Below, piece after piece: positions 13,844 through 22,164 of a stretch of DNA of 34,952 nucleotides. The position numbers were made by a program, and so were the translations under genes. How positions within the stretch are numbered: the first letter of the stretch is position 1; each line of letters opens with the position of its first letter. The notes below the pieces were generated by a model, which worked only from the letters and a program-made list of their open reading frames with translations, did not search any database and had not been told where the DNA came from. Source of the stretch: Nitrososphaerota archaeon (GTDB taxonomy: Archaea; Thermoproteota; Nitrososphaeria; Nitrososphaerales; Nitrosopumilaceae); the NCBI GenBank assembly GCA_028820595.1, contig JAPPIP010000114.1:1-34952 (forward strand), written 5' to 3'.

Positions 13844-15049
13844 ATGACACACGACGACACCGAGATCATCGGAAAGTCCGTCAAGGACATCTACGGCTCA
13901 TACATGGGCAAGATAGTCGGCACGATAACTGAGATTGACGGTTCAATCCAGTCCGTCGGCGTCGACTGCGGCTCCAATGGGCTGCAGATGATCCCCGACG
14001 AACACCTGGTGGTCCAGGGCGACGTAGTCATCTTCATACCAAAATGGCGGCTTGACTCGCAGAGGCTGATTCGGGAGAACCAGCTGACGCTGCGCCGCCT
14101 GAGGGCAATGGTCGAGATCGTGGCCGGAAACGACGAGATGCGCGTGGATGCGGAGATCCTAGAGGAGAGATACCGCACCAAGCTCGACTCGCTCCAGAAG
14201 ATGATGGCTGAACTCAAGGCAGCCTTGGATGCAAGGCTTGCCGAGCTTGAGGATCAGTCACGATCTGCCAAGATGCTCTTCTTTGATGCAAAGATCCAGT
14301 ACAAGAGCAGCGAGATCCCAGAGTCGACGTTCGAGTCCGTAAGGATGGCGACGGGCGGCCTGATAGAGAACGCGTCTCATGAGACTGCAGAGATCAGCAA
14401 CATCAAGGAGAGGATCCGCGGACTGGAGACTGAGATACGCGAGGTCAACGATCTTGTGAGAAGCGGAGAGGGAATCACTGCAGGGGATGCGGCGCAACCG
14501 CATGCCGAGCAGCTGGCAGTGTCCTCCGAGCCGATGCAGGCAGTTCTGCCCGAGACGCCGAGGGGCGACTTTGCAGAACACGCGACCGTGCCGGATGAAG
14601 TGGCTATAGGCGCCGCGACAGCAGCTACGACGACGCCGCCGTCGCCGGAGGTAACAGGAATGGTATCTCCGGACGGCGCACAGGGGGCTTTGACACAGGC
14701 AGCAGGGTCCCCCAACGAGGAGCAACCCTCTCCACCCGGGACGTCCAGCATGCCGGATGCCTTCTCCAGCGCGAACCTAAACGCAGGCGCCGCCGCGGCT
14801 GCAGGCGCGGATGGGGCGACTACGATGCCGGACCTGAACGTGCCAAGAGAGGATGTTGCGGCCCCCCCGCCAGCAGAGGCAGAGGCCGCCGACTCCCCGT
14901 ATGCGCCAGGACCGGGAGCCCCGGAACCCGAACCCCCCGCTAGCGCGGAGTTTGCGTTTCCGGAACCCCCGCGCAACACGGCGGTTCGGGACACCCAGAC
15001 GTCTCCAAAGAACGACGACGACTGGCTGTCGCGCATGGAATCCCAGTAA
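13844..15049 (+). CDS. cdvA: CdvA, archaeal cell division protein
   Basis: A 401-aa protein. The N-terminal PRC-barrel-like domain (about residues 5-70) includes IGKSVKDIYGSYMGKIVGTI and IQSVGVDCGSNG. The following coiled coil (about 70-215) contains IPKWRLDSQRLIRENQLTLRR, nearly invariant in thaumarchaeal CdvA as I recall it. From about 216 to 385 the chain is Ala/Pro/Glu-rich and probably disordered. The final ten residues (DDDWLSRMES and Q) look like a short conserved peptide. CdvA recruits ESCRT-III (CdvB) proteins in crenarchaeal division through a C-terminal peptide. cdvB and cdvC are not adjacent here, as expected in thaumarchaea. Start ATG 13844 is chosen by the TATA box. Confidence 0.92.
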   Translation: MTHDDTEIIGKSVKDIYGSYMGKIVGTITEIDGSIQSVGVDCGSNGLQMIPDEHLVVQGDVVIFIPKWRLDSQRLIRENQLTLRRLRAMVEIVAGNDEMRVDAEILEERYRTKLDSLQKMMAELKAALDARLAELEDQSRSAKMLFFDAKIQYKSSEIPESTFESVRMATGGLIENASHETAEISNIKERIRGLETEIREVNDLVRSGEGITAGDAAQPHAEQLAVSSEPMQAVLPETPRGDFAEHATVPDEVAIGAATAATTTPPSPEVTGMVSPDGAQGALTQAAGSPNEEQPSPPGTSSMPDAFSSANLNAGAAAAAGADGATTMPDLNVPREDVAAPPPAEAEAADSPYAPGPGAPEPEPPASAEFAFPEPPRNTAVRDTQTSPKNDDDWLSRMESQ

Positions 15050-15072
15050 CCGCTGCCACCTCTTTTTTTTAA

Positions 15073-15080
15073 CATTTAGA
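15073..15080 (+). promoter_or_regulatory. TATA box of the acetyl-CoA synthetase gene
   Basis: catttaga, after a run of eight T, is 25-30 nt before ATG 15104. This favours 15104 over the earlier in-frame ATG at 15083, which sits immediately next to the box. Confidence 0.55.
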
Positions 15081-15103
15081 TAATGTGGGCGCATGCAGAG
15101 CGC

Positions 15104-17089
15104 ATGTCGGATGCCGACAGCGGCGGCAGCAGCAGCAGCAACAGCAACATTGAACGCGGGGGCGACTCCGACGAGGCTGTGGCGGCCGGTCGCGACGGGC
15201 GCGGCCTCAGGGAGTCGGCCGAGGCCGACCCCGAATCGTTCTGGGCGCGGCAGGCCGAAGAGGGACTGGAGTGGTTCGAACCATTTGACGCGGTTCTTGA
15301 GTGGGACCGCCCGTTTGCAAGGTGGTTCGTTGGGGGCACCACGAACGCCTGCTACAACGCGGTGGACAGGCACCAGCATGAGCGCGCCGACAAGCCGGCC
15401 ATAATATGGGAGGCCGAGGACGGGAACCAGAGGCGCACGATATCATACGGCGATCTGTTCGTGGACGTGCAGCGCTTTGCAAACGTTCTGAAGTCGCTTG
15501 GCGTCCGGAGCGGCGACCGCGTCACCATATGCCTGCCGATGGTGCCCGAGCTTGCAGTCGCGATGCTCGCGTGCGCCAGGATCGGGGCCGTGCACACCGT
15601 GATATTCTCCGGATTCAGCGCCGCGTCCATCAGGGAGCGCGTCTCTGACTCCGGCTCCCAGGTCGTCATCACAGCCGACGGCGGGTACAGGCGCGGGCGC
15701 GTAATAGAGCTCAAGAAGACGATAGACGAGGCCCTGTCCGGACTTGGCTCGGTCAGACACGTGGTGGTGTTGCAAAGGACGCGGCACGAGATCGCAATGT
15801 CGGGGCCGCGCGACAAGTTCTGGGACGACCTGGTGGGCGCGGCGCCCGACGCCTGCCCCGCCGTGCCGCTTGAGAGCTCCCACCCGCTGTTCATACTGTA
15901 CACGTCGGGGACCACGGGCAAGCCCAAGGGGGTGCTGCACGGGACAGGCGGGTACCTGACGCACGTGCACAGCACGTTCGGGTGGGCCTTTGGGGCCGGC
16001 GACAACGACGTGTACTTTTGCACCGCCGACATAGGATGGGTGACGGGACACAGCTACGTGGTGTACGGCCCTCTGATGCACGGGATTACGTCCGTAATGT
16101 ATGAGGGGGCGCCCGACCATCCGGGGCCGTCCCGGATGTGGCAGCTGATACGTGATCATGCTGTAACCATATTCTACACGACACCGACCTTGCTGAGAAT
16201 GCTGATGCGGTTTGACGGTCCGGGGGAAGGCCGCGGCCGGCACGGGGGCCCGTCCGGGCTTGACACCCTGCGGCTGCTCGGCACCGTGGGGGAGCCGATA
16301 AACCCCGAGGTGTGGAGGTGGTACCATGAAAGGGTGGGCCGTGGACGCTGTCCGGTCATAGACACCTGGTGGCAGACTGAGACCGGCGGGATGCTAATAT
16401 CGCCGCTGCCTGCAATTGAGGATACGATACCAAAGCCCGGCTCGGCCGCAAGGCCGGTTCCGGGCGTCGAGATCGACGTGCTTGACGACGAGGGAAACCC
16501 GATCCCTGTAGGCACAAAGGGGCAGCTCGTGGTGAGAAAGCCCTGGCCGGGCATGCTGATGACTTTGTGGGGCGATGATGCCCGCTACAAGGAGGCGTAC
16601 TGGAAGAGGTACCCGGGGCTGTACCACCCCGGGGACTATGCGCGCATAGACGAGGACGGGTACGTGTGGCTGCTGGGCAGGGCCGACGACGTATTGAAGG
16701 TGGCCGGCCACCGGATCGGAACCGCCGAGCTGGAGGGATGCGTGGTCTCCCATGACGCGGTGGCCGAGTCCGCTGTATGCGGAGTCCCCGACGAGGTAAG
16801 GGGCCAGTCCATAGTGGTCTTTGCGGTTCCAAGGAGCGGCGTGCCCGAAGCTGGTCACGACCGCCTTGCGTCCGAGATTGTCAAAAAGATACGCAGCGAG
16901 GTGGGCTCGATTGCCACCCCGGGCGCCGTATACGTGGTGCCGCGACTGCCAAAGACCCGGAGCGGAAAGATAATGCGGAGACTCCTAAAGTCGCTTGCAG
17001 TCGGTGGCGAGGTCGGCGACACCAGCACGCTTGAGGACGCCGATGTGATAGGGGAGATAAGGCGGCTGCTGTTGTCACAAAAACCCTGA
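15104..17089 (+). CDS. acs: AMP-forming acetyl-CoA synthetase (acyl-CoA synthetase)
   Basis: A 661-aa adenylate-forming enzyme that activates acetate, or a similar short acid, with ATP and CoA. The P-loop motif YTSGTTGKPKG is at about residues 266-276. WWQTETGG carries Trp423, the residue that closes the acetate pocket in classical Acs and keeps the site small. GHRIGTAELE is the hinge/CoA motif. The catalytic Lys is Lys622 in RSGKIMRR. The first 45 or so residues are Ser/Gly/Asn-rich low complexity from AGC repeats. The start is chosen by the TATA box. In this lineage a 3-hydroxypropionate role has also been considered for related genes; the Trp favours acetate or propionate. Confidence 0.9.
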   Translation: MSDADSGGSSSSNSNIERGGDSDEAVAAGRDGRGLRESAEADPESFWARQAEEGLEWFEPFDAVLEWDRPFARWFVGGTTNACYNAVDRHQHERADKPAIIWEAEDGNQRRTISYGDLFVDVQRFANVLKSLGVRSGDRVTICLPMVPELAVAMLACARIGAVHTVIFSGFSAASIRERVSDSGSQVVITADGGYRRGRVIELKKTIDEALSGLGSVRHVVVLQRTRHEIAMSGPRDKFWDDLVGAAPDACPAVPLESSHPLFILYTSGTTGKPKGVLHGTGGYLTHVHSTFGWAFGAGDNDVYFCTADIGWVTGHSYVVYGPLMHGITSVMYEGAPDHPGPSRMWQLIRDHAVTIFYTTPTLLRMLMRFDGPGEGRGRHGGPSGLDTLRLLGTVGEPINPEVWRWYHERVGRGRCPVIDTWWQTETGGMLISPLPAIEDTIPKPGSAARPVPGVEIDVLDDEGNPIPVGTKGQLVVRKPWPGMLMTLWGDDARYKEAYWKRYPGLYHPGDYARIDEDGYVWLLGRADDVLKVAGHRIGTAELEGCVVSHDAVAESAVCGVPDEVRGQSIVVFAVPRSGVPEAGHDRLASEIVKKIRSEVGSIATPGAVYVVPRLPKTRSGKIMRRLLKSLAVGGEVGDTSTLEDADVIGEIRRLLLSQKP

Positions 17090-17144
17090 ACCGTGGCTCT
17101 TCTGGGCCGCTGTCGCCGCCATTGCCATTATTGCCGCCACCGGC

Positions 17145-17690
17145 TCATGCGGCGTCGTCCACCATGCCTGCCAGGTCGACGCCTGCCAACATCTCGAACA
17201 TCTGCCTCAGTCCGTCGTACTCGGACTTTGAAGTGTCGTCCATCCCCTCGTACTGCTCCCTTCTGATCTCCTCAAGGCGCCTGTTGGCGTCCCTTATGAA
17301 GTCATTGCATGTCTTGATTAGGGACCTTTTCGCAGCCATCTCCTCAAGGTCAAATATTGCAGTGTTGCTTCCCATCAACACGCCCGTGCGGTCGTAGATG
17401 CTCGTGGCCTGGAGCAGTCCGGGGAACTTGGTGCCGTCCTCCTTGAGAAAAACGATCTTTTGATCAGTGACCTTGCCCGTCTCAAACCACCTGGTCAGCG
17501 ACTTGGTCATGCCGTCCCACGACTCCTTGGGGACGTGCTCAAATACCGTCTTGCCAATTATCTCCGACTTTGCGTACTGGAGCTTTGCAGCATACGTGCT
17601 GTTGCAGTCGATTATGACGCCTATCGAGTTTATCCTCCTCCACATGATGGGCGCGTCCTTGAGCGTCCTCCTGGCCTCTGTCTGGATCAT
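17145..17690 (-). CDS. PAS-domain protein without an output domain
   Basis: A 181-aa protein. A single PAS domain spans about residues 15-120 (INSIGVIIDCNSTYAAKLQY, then GKTVFEHVP, then the FLKEDGTKFPGLLQ strand). A helical C-terminus of about 60 residues follows, ending MVDDAA. No kinase, cyclase or DNA-binding module is present, so it should act by binding a partner. It belongs to the same subfamily as the double-PAS protein at 31.9-32.7 kb: all three PAS copies have IIDCN. The minus-strand box aattaattac (plus 17711-17720) places the leaderless start at ATG 17690. Confidence 0.85.
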   Translation of the reverse strand: MIQTEARRTLKDAPIMWRRINSIGVIIDCNSTYAAKLQYAKSEIIGKTVFEHVPKESWDGMTKSLTRWFETGKVTDQKIVFLKEDGTKFPGLLQATSIYDRTGVLMGSNTAIFDLEEMAAKRSLIKTCNDFIRDANRRLEEIRREQYEGMDDTSKSEYDGLRQMFEMLAGVDLAGMVDDAA

Positions 17691-17822
17691 GCCCTGTGTG
17701 CCAGAGCTTTGTAATTAATTGTTGAGCTGGGGCGGCGGCGGCGTGAGTCCCGCACCTCCACCCCCACTGCATGGAAGCAGAACCATCTGCCGCCGCAGAC
17801 ACCGCAACGGGGCGGCCGTGAG

Positions 17823-18848
17823 TCAGAACCACTTCTCAAGGCTCTGGCCGCGCCTTTCTTGGGCCTTTTCAAGCCTGTGGAGTGCGGACTGTATCCTCTC
17901 CGCGCTAAAGTCCCTCTCGGCTGCCAGATACTCGAGTATGCCGTCGCGGTCAGGCGCGCCGAACTCCAAGGCGTACCCGTCGGGCACCTCGGGCGCGAGA
18001 AATATCCTGCGTATCTCCTCGTACTCCGTCCTGCCCAGCTGCTCCTGTATGGACGGTATGTCCTCCAGCCTCTTGTGCCTCTTGATCAGCTTGAGCGCGG
18101 TCTTCGGACCGATCCTCTCAAAGCCGCGAGGATTAAAGTCCGTCCCTACGAGTATCCCGATGTCGACTATCTGCTCGTGGGTTATGCCCAGCGAGTCGTA
18201 CACCTTCCGCGCCTCGATTATCTCGGGCACGACGTCGACGTACGTGTTGCTGTTCGGGTTCTTCCTCCTCTTGCCGCTTGTAAAGTTCCTGACGAGCCGT
18301 CTTGCCCCGAACAGCACGGAGTCAAAATCCTGGCTTGCGGATGCAAATGCAACCCCCGTGCTTGCCATGTGCGCCGAGACCGCCTCGCCTTCTGACGGGG
18401 CGTCCACGTACGGGATGCCCAGCAGATCCAGCAGCTGCTTTGACTCTTGTATCATTCCGTCCTGAAGTGACGTGGTCTGCTGCGCAAACTTTCTGGCCTC
18501 GGCCATGTCGCCCTTGGATACGGCCTTTTCATATTTTACGGCCGCGTCCCTCTTCACCTGGCGCCTCCTCTCCACCTCTGCAGACTTGAGGGATGGCGGC
18601 TTGCCGTCAAACACGTAGACGGGCTTGACGCCGGTTACAAGAAAGCTGACGTTGCGGTTGAACAGCCCGCTGAGATGGCTTGTCACCCTTCCACTCGAAT
18701 CGGTCATCTGGGCTCCGTCGACGCCGCGTATGCTCGAGAGGAACTGGTATATTGCGTTGTACGCGTCGATTGCCACGACCTTTGAGGCAAAGTATCCTAT
18801 GTCGGTCCTCTCCCTTGTGGTGATTATGTCCTTTATGTTTACGCCCAT
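17823..18848 (-). CDS. fen: Flap endonuclease FEN-1
   Basis: A 341-aa structure-specific nuclease that removes 5' flaps in Okazaki-fragment maturation and repair. Metal ligands visible: Asp28 (VVAIDAYN), Asp about 81 (YVFDGKPP), the two Glu of PSEGEA, the two Asp of SQDFDS, and the Asp of GTDFNPRG followed by the helix-hairpin-helix [11 protein letters not shown]. The C-terminus QSLEKWF is a PCNA-interacting peptide. Length is normal (about 340). ATG 18848 has an AT-rich element (plus 18870-18880) about 25 nt upstream. It is downstream of no other gene and faces the PAS gene in the same direction, 132 nt away. Confidence 0.96.
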   Translation of the reverse strand: MGVNIKDIITTRERTDIGYFASKVVAIDAYNAIYQFLSSIRGVDGAQMTDSSGRVTSHLSGLFNRNVSFLVTGVKPVYVFDGKPPSLKSAEVERRRQVKRDAAVKYEKAVSKGDMAEARKFAQQTTSLQDGMIQESKQLLDLLGIPYVDAPSEGEAVSAHMASTGVAFASASQDFDSVLFGARRLVRNFTSGKRRKNPNSNTYVDVVPEIIEARKVYDSLGITHEQIVDIGILVGTDFNPRGFERIGPKTALKLIKRHKRLEDIPSIQEQLGRTEYEEIRRIFLAPEVPDGYALEFGAPDRDGILEYLAAERDFSAERIQSALHRLEKAQERRGQSLEKWF

Positions 18849-19055
18849 GCCCCGGTTGCGGGCGCGTCGTTATTTTGTGTTTGTCGCCGTTGCCGCTGCG
18901 GGCAAGTCAGTCCCTCTTGCACGCAGGCGTCTCGGTGACGGTGGACGCGGCAGGAGCGGCAGCGACGGCGCAGGGCCGCGATACGTCGCGCCGCATCGGC
19001 AACGGCGGTCCGGCGTGATCAATCTTTTATGGGGGCATGCACCCCGCCACTAATC
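18849..19055. other. Divergent intergenic region
   Basis: It holds the FEN-1 promoter element (ttattttgtg, 18870-18880, read on the minus strand) and the element caatcttttatg (19019-19030) for the small acidic gene. Nothing else is seen. Confidence 0.45.
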
Positions 19056-19226
19056 ATGGATTCAAACGACGCGGGTCCGGATGCGGACGGCGACGCATAC
19101 GCCTCTGATGATCCGACCGACACGTCTGCTGCCGAACAGGAGAAGATGGCACTGGAGGCGGTAGAGAAGTTCAGGACACTCTGCGGGGCCGGCGACTCTG
19201 ATGACAGTGACAAGCGCGGAACGTGA
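19056..19226 (+). CDS. Small acidic protein
   Basis: A 56-aa product from ATG 19056. The first 25 residues are Asp/Ala/Gly/Ser-rich and very acidic (MDSNDAGPDADGDAYAS). A short amphipathic helix follows (AEQEKMALEAVEKFRTLC), then an acidic tail. The TATA-like element at 19019-19030 has the leaderless distance to this ATG and is too close to the earlier ATG at 19029. I do not recognise it. The evidence is promoter spacing and amino-acid composition only. Confidence 0.5.
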   Translation: MDSNDAGPDADGDAYASDDPTDTSAAEQEKMALEAVEKFRTLCGAGDSDDSDKRGT

Positions 19227-19426
19227 CGCACGTGGCGGCACCCGCAAGCGACCCATAATCGGCGCGGCAAGCGGCACCGGTGTCGCGTCCTTTGGCCGTG
19301 CCCGGCCTTGAGCTGGCTTGCTCTGCTTCCCTGCGCCGCTCCCACCTGCGCCCGCATGCCAGAGCGCGGCGCAGTCATCCGCTCGTGCTGCAATCCCACA
19401 AAATGTAAATTCGTGCCGTATGCAGC

Positions 19427-20290
19427 ATGTGCGTGGGATTCTTCAACTTTGGACGCGGCGGGGACAGTGGCGGCAACCGCATCTCTGAGTCTGACTCAAA
19501 GGAGATCCTGAACAGGGCCGACTCGCTTGCGGGATCCGGCAAGCCCAAGGATGCCATCTCCCTGTACAACAAGATACTAAAGTCCGATCCCCGCAGCACC
19601 CGGGCCTTGTACGGCAAGGGTATGGCGCTCAACATGGCCAAGAAGTATTCTGACGCGGTTACCTGCTTTGACCAGCTGCTTGCCATATCCCCTGACGACG
19701 TCAAGGCCCTCAACAACCGGGGAATCGCAATGGCCGAGATGGGCAACATACAGGACGCTGCCGAGTATTACCAAAAGGCGATAGGCGCCGATCCCAAGCA
19801 CGCCGCGTCGTACTTTAACATGGGGGTCCTGCTTGATCGGCTGCAGGAGCGCGAGGACGCCATCGAGATGCTTGAAAAGGCCCACTCGCTTGATCCGAAA
19901 AAGGCAAACGCGTTATTTTACAAGGGGATAGTGCTCGGAAAGATGAAGATGCACTCCGAGGCCATGGAATGCTTTGAGCGCGTCTTGAAAAAGCATCCTG
20001 ATCACACGGACGCGCGCTTTCACCGAGGGATCGAGCTTGCAGAGACGGGCCGGCACGAGGAGGCCCTTCGGGTGTATGCCCGCCTGCTGTCGTCGCACGG
20101 CTCAAACGTGAACCTAACGTACGCAAAATCCCGCAGCCTTGCCGCACTGGGACGTTACCCGGAGGCCTTGGAACTCTTAAAGCAGGCCGCCGCGTCTCGC
20201 TCAAAGACAATACGCCAGTGGGCAAAAGATGAGCCGGCGTTCGTGCCCCTCCATGACAATCCGCAGTTCAGAAGGATTGCGCGCCTATAG
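19427..20290 (+). CDS. Tetratricopeptide (TPR) repeat protein
   Basis: A 287-aa protein made of about six TPR units from about residue 25 to 250. Examples of the repeat signature are ALYGKGMALNMAKKYSDAV, ALNNRGIAMAEMGNIQDAA and ALFYKGIVLGKMKMHSEAM, each with the W/L-G-Y-A-F-A-P pattern and a Pro at unit ends (SPDDVK, DPKHAA, DPKKAN). It should be a protein-protein scaffold. The N-terminus (MCVGFFNFGRGGDSGGN) is Gly-rich with no clear signal peptide. TATA-like aatgtaaatt (19401-19411) precedes the ATG. Partner unknown; no operon neighbours. Confidence 0.93.
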   Translation: MCVGFFNFGRGGDSGGNRISESDSKEILNRADSLAGSGKPKDAISLYNKILKSDPRSTRALYGKGMALNMAKKYSDAVTCFDQLLAISPDDVKALNNRGIAMAEMGNIQDAAEYYQKAIGADPKHAASYFNMGVLLDRLQEREDAIEMLEKAHSLDPKKANALFYKGIVLGKMKMHSEAMECFERVLKKHPDHTDARFHRGIELAETGRHEEALRVYARLLSSHGSNVNLTYAKSRSLAALGRYPEALELLKQAAASRSKTIRQWAKDEPAFVPLHDNPQFRRIARL

Positions 20291-20588
20291 GGGGTTGGGG
20301 CCTGCGGTAAAGACCCGCGTGCACGCGACTGGGCATGCCTCTCTTGGCGCGGCCCTGCATGTCTGTGCATGCTTGCCGACAATCGTATTCTCATGACTGT
20401 GCTTGCACGGCGCAATTATTCAGAGGCGCGCGTTTGGAACCTGCCTGATCATGTGATTTGACGCGCACTTGTTGCCCCCTGACTGTCAAACCCGGCAGTG
20501 GGGACTGGCCGGCACGGGTTTCCCCGAGACCCGAACCTGCTCTGGTGTCGTGCAAAGAATTATTACGTGCCCTCCCCCTGCACATAGT
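20291..20588. other. Intergenic, promoter of the SHOCT-cupin operon
   Basis: About 300 nt with no convincing gene on either strand. gaattattac at 20556-20565 is the probable TATA box for ATG 20589. A second AT-rich element at 20411-20423 has no suitable start codon downstream. Confidence 0.45.
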
Positions 20589-20954
20589 ATGGCTTCTGAA
20601 AGCGACGGCTATATCGGGAAGTTTCTAAAAAAGGCCGACGAGGCAGTACAGGAAGGCGTCAAAAAGGCCGATGCAGTTCTTGCCGAGGCCGTCGAAGTCG
20701 GCGCAATCTCTGCCAAGGAGGCGGCCAAGACGGGCAGAAAACTTAGCCAAAAAGCCTTGAGAGAGGAATCAAAGATGCAAAAAAAGGCCGAAAAGATGCT
20801 CGGCGACAAACTAAAGAATCTAAAGGGCGGCGGTAGCCGCGACTCGATGCGCGACCTGGAACTAATTGAGAAACTGGGCGAGTTAAAGGACAAGGGCGTG
20901 ATTACTGAGCGCGAGTTCCAGTCCAAAAAGAAAAAGATACTGGATCAGATATGA
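20589..20954 (+). CDS. SHOCT-domain protein
   Basis: A 121-aa Lys/Ala/Glu-rich helical protein. The last 30 or so residues (LIEKLGELKDKGVITEREFQSKK and following) form a SHOCT domain, a short C-terminal oligomerisation or targeting module that typically reads L..L..L.d.G.it.eEF...K..L. Residues 10-85 look like a long amphipathic helix. No signal peptide. Its stop overlaps the cupin start by four bases (ATGA), so the pair is translationally coupled. The function of SHOCT proteins is mostly unknown. Confidence 0.83.
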   Translation: MASESDGYIGKFLKKADEAVQEGVKKADAVLAEAVEVGAISAKEAAKTGRKLSQKALREESKMQKKAEKMLGDKLKNLKGGGSRDSMRDLELIEKLGELKDKGVITEREFQSKKKKILDQI

Positions 20955-21415
20955 GAAAGGCAAACATTAACGGCAAAAGCAACCTGAGAAAGGTCGATCC
21001 AAACTGGTTTACCGGCCGCACTTGGATGCGCTCCGTATCCGACGTGGTAGGATCCAAGGGGCACGACATGTACCATGTCCACTTCGAGTCGGGCTCAAGG
21101 ACCAAGCTTCATGCCCATAACGGCGATCAGATTCTGATGGCCACAAAGGGGGCTGGAAGCCTCGAGGTTTTTGAAAAGCTAGACGGCTCCAGATGCCGCT
21201 TTGCAATAAGGCGCACCCGGACAGTAAAACTCTCGGCCGGGGACGTGGTGTACATTCCGGCCGGCATGCTGCATACGCACGGCTCTGTTGACAGGAAGAG
21301 GACGTTCTCTCATGTGGCCATCAACGTGCTGCCGGGCCGGCGCGGCGGCAGCACTTCCTACAAGACCGTCTGGTATGAATCGGACTTTGAGCGGTCCGTA
21401 TCTGCGATTATATGA
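20951..21415 (+). CDS. Cupin-fold protein
   Basis: A 154-aa single-domain cupin. The first cupin motif is around residues 50-70 (KLHAHNGDQILMATKGAGSL, with two His and a Gln where the family often has H-x-H and E). The second motif is GDVVYIPAGMLHTHG with a His pair. Metal binding is therefore likely. It overlaps the SHOCT gene by ATGA. The substrate cannot be told from the sequence: possibilities are a dioxygenase-like enzyme or a sugar/ligand-binding protein. The unusual RR/RT-rich stretch RFAIRRTRTVKL lies between the motifs. Confidence 0.87.
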   Translation: MRKANINGKSNLRKVDPNWFTGRTWMRSVSDVVGSKGHDMYHVHFESGSRTKLHAHNGDQILMATKGAGSLEVFEKLDGSRCRFAIRRTRTVKLSAGDVVYIPAGMLHTHGSVDRKRTFSHVAINVLPGRRGGSTSYKTVWYESDFERSVSAII

Positions 21416-21502
21416 CTGCGGCGCCGCGTCTTGAATGCTCCCTGCTACCGCATGCCCTGATGGCGGTCCCTGTCCTATCGCGCACGGTTTTGTAGTCAAT
21501 GG

Positions 21503-21584
21503 CGCCGGGAAAGGGACTCGAACCCCTGAACGCTTTCGCGTAGCCGTTTTCGAGACGGCCGCCTTACCACTTGGCTATCCCGGC
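21503..21584 (-). tRNA. tRNA-Ser (anticodon CGA)
   Basis: On the minus strand, acceptor GCCGGGA pairs with TCCCGGC, discriminator G. The anticodon stem GCCGT/ACGGC holds loop CTCGAAA with CGA at 21550-21552. A long variable arm (stem ACGC/GCGT with a GAAA loop) identifies a class II tRNA, as expected for Ser. The three bases after the discriminator (21500-21502) read CCA, so the tail may be encoded. A TATA-like element (ctttattacg on the minus strand, plus 21606-21616) lies about 25 nt upstream. Confidence 0.95.
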
Positions 21585-21706
21585 GACATTCCTGATTTGC
21601 ACTCCGTAATAAAGCAAGACGAACCTGCGTCTGTCTGCTCCCGTTCTTGCCGCGGCAGCCGCGTCCGCGGCAGTCTTTATTACCGCCGTCATGGCGCCCC
21701 CCGCGC

Positions 21707-22057
21707 ATGCCGTATGAGTTTGACGCAACCAAGGTGTTTGCCCACAGGTGGCCCCACGACACTCCCAAGTGGAGCGGGGACTTTCAGGAGACCGTGGATG
21801 CTAAAATCAACACAAGCTCGGCCCTGCGCAAAGTCGAGCTGGCCGACCGGAGCGTTACAATAAACGGGTGCGGTTTTGAAGCGCTGAAGAACGTGGGAGT
21901 CTCCGTACCATTCTTTCGAAAGGAATGCAGGATGATGTTTGAGGGCGTCTGCATGGGTAATTATGCCCATGTCCATGTGTACGCGGCCCTGGGGACGGAT
22001 CGCTATCTGGAAGCTCTTGCTGGCATTGCGGACTGGATGCGCGCTCACGGATACTGA
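21707..22057 (+). CDS. Conserved-looking hypothetical protein
   Basis: A 116-aa protein from ATG 21707, which has the TATA-like cagtctttatta (21671-21682) about 25-30 nt upstream. It opens MPYEFDATKVFAHRWPHDTP, then SGDFQETVDAKINTSS. It has Cys residues at about 55, 74 and 82 and an aromatic/His stretch (NYAHVHVYAALG). The composition is that of a folded soluble protein, with no signal peptide or membrane segment. I do not recognise the family. It is convergent with hemL. Confidence 0.72.
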   Translation: MPYEFDATKVFAHRWPHDTPKWSGDFQETVDAKINTSSALRKVELADRSVTINGCGFEALKNVGVSVPFFRKECRMMFEGVCMGNYAHVHVYAALGTDRYLEALAGIADWMRAHGY

Positions 22058-22164
22058 CGCGCCGCCGTTCCTGCCAGCGTCCCTTGTATCTCGTGACGCG
22101 AGCTGCCATGCGGCGCCTCTGCCGTCTGGGAATGCGCGGCGGCGCCCCGCAGCGGCCTGCGATG

